This document shows positions 6,551 through 7,092 of a DNA stretch of 7,092 nt, one piece after another (positions within the stretch are counted from its first letter, which is position 1; every line of letters starts with the position of its first letter). Source of the DNA: an uncultured Selenomonadales bacterium (GTDB lineage Bacteria > Bacillota > Clostridia > Christensenellales > QALW01); contig CAJKLB010000067.1 of assembly GCA_905200615.1 (NCBI GenBank), positions 1-7,092 on the forward strand, read 5' to 3'. Below the pieces are notes generated by a model. It was given only the letters and a program-made list of their open reading frames with translations. It did no database searches and was not told the origin of the DNA. Made by a program: the position numbers and the translations under genes.

Positions 6551-7092
6551 GTGACAAATAGAAGAGCCTATATTACAGTTAAGTTGACCGAACCCACAAC
6601 TGGCAGGTAACCCATTCGTCATGGAAACTGTAACGTAAACAATACGATATCGTCAAGTTCTAATTTCCTATGCCGATAAATATGAAGTAACAAAGATCCG
6701 GTACAAAATCAATCGTCAATATATCTACCGCTGACTTAAACGGTATGACGGAATACCCCTGTTTCCTTGCGGATAAGTCCGGCCATTTCCATTATCACCA
6801 TAATGAGCATGCCGAAGAAGAATTGAAACGGGTAGAGGATATGCGAAAAAGAAACACCCATGCCGGGTCGTATTCTGGGTAAAACACCGGTAAAAAGGAT
6901 ATCTCCGATCGGTGACAGGTCTTTACCGCCTTACAGAAAGGGAGAACGTAAATCCTTCTAATTCCCAATATGTTGCAAAACTTTATGAAAAAATGCAATA
7001 TCCGGAGCAAAGAGCACAGATCAATGTGAATTTTACACCGGGATATTGCATTTGTTCATAAGGCTTTGGAACGTATTTGGGATTTGGAAGCT
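6551..7092 (+). pseudogene. Decayed IS481/IS3-like (rve-fold) transposase, N-terminal part, truncated by the window end
   Basis: Conceptual translation gives a transposase N-terminus spread over three reading-frame shifts. Segment 1 (6551-6671) contains NRRAYITVKLTEP and IRHGNCNVNNTISSSSNF. Segment 2 (6672 to about 6760) contains KYEVTKIRYKINRQYIYR and LKRYDG, a helix-turn-helix region. Segment 3 (6766 to about 6866) contains LADKS and EEELKRVEDMRKRN. Segment 4 (6867-7092) contains VVFWVKHR, GYLRSVTGLYR, LYEKMQYPEQRAQINVNF. In-frame stops occur at 6608, 6732 (TGA where relatives of this type have Trp), 6880, 6891 and 7059. The order and spacing match the start of an intact transposase of this type as I remember it, just before its DDE catalytic core, which would lie beyond the window. 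GTG at 6551, with ggga upstream, is the likely ancestral start. No inverted repeat or target duplication could be recognised. The family name is less certain than its being a dead transposase. Confidence 0.82.

Noticed and set aside
6795..7010. Minus-strand open frame of 71 codons.
   Set aside because: It is antisense to the decayed transposase, whose plus-strand translation is clearly the meaningful one.

Overview
The window looks like chromosomal DNA of a low-to-moderate GC Firmicute, most likely a gut-type Clostridia (Oscillospiraceae/Lachnospiraceae-like). I infer this from strong GGAGG-type ribosome sites, TTG starts, AT-rich consensus sigma-A promoters, a Clostridia-style secreted peptidoglycan-binding protein, a QueH-type queuosine enzyme and a surface glycoside hydrolase with a positively charged membrane tail. 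No taxon-specific marker such as rRNA is present.

Layout. Positions 1-40 hold a terminator hairpin from outside the window. Positions 230-1092 carry a plus-strand two-gene operon with touching genes: a pyridoxamine-5'-phosphate-oxidase-fold flavin-type protein and a low-molecular-weight protein-tyrosine phosphatase. Positions 1093-2150 are about 1.06 kb without a supportable gene and may be decayed coding sequence. From 2151 to 6479 all genes lie on the minus strand, as three separate transcription units. In transcription order these are: (1) a large secreted, membrane-anchored glycosidase-like protein (3934-6417), with its own consensus promoter and a strong terminator; (2) a QueH-like epoxyqueuosine reductase (3212-3808); (3) a secreted peptidoglycan-binding protein with an unnamed His-rich C-terminal domain (2194-3111), with its own consensus promoter and a perfect hairpin terminator. 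Positions about 6551-7092 are a plus-strand, badly decayed transposase of the IS481/IS3-like (rve-fold) type that runs off the window edge.

Function together. The genes do not form one pathway. Two products act at the cell surface (glycan hydrolysis and wall binding); the others are housekeeping or accessory enzymes (tRNA queuosine, a phosphatase, a flavoprotein). I see no CRISPR array, tRNA, rRNA, phage module or defence system. The points most worth following up are the uncharacterised C-terminal domain of the peptidoglycan-binding protein and the multidomain glycosidase, whose substrate is unknown.
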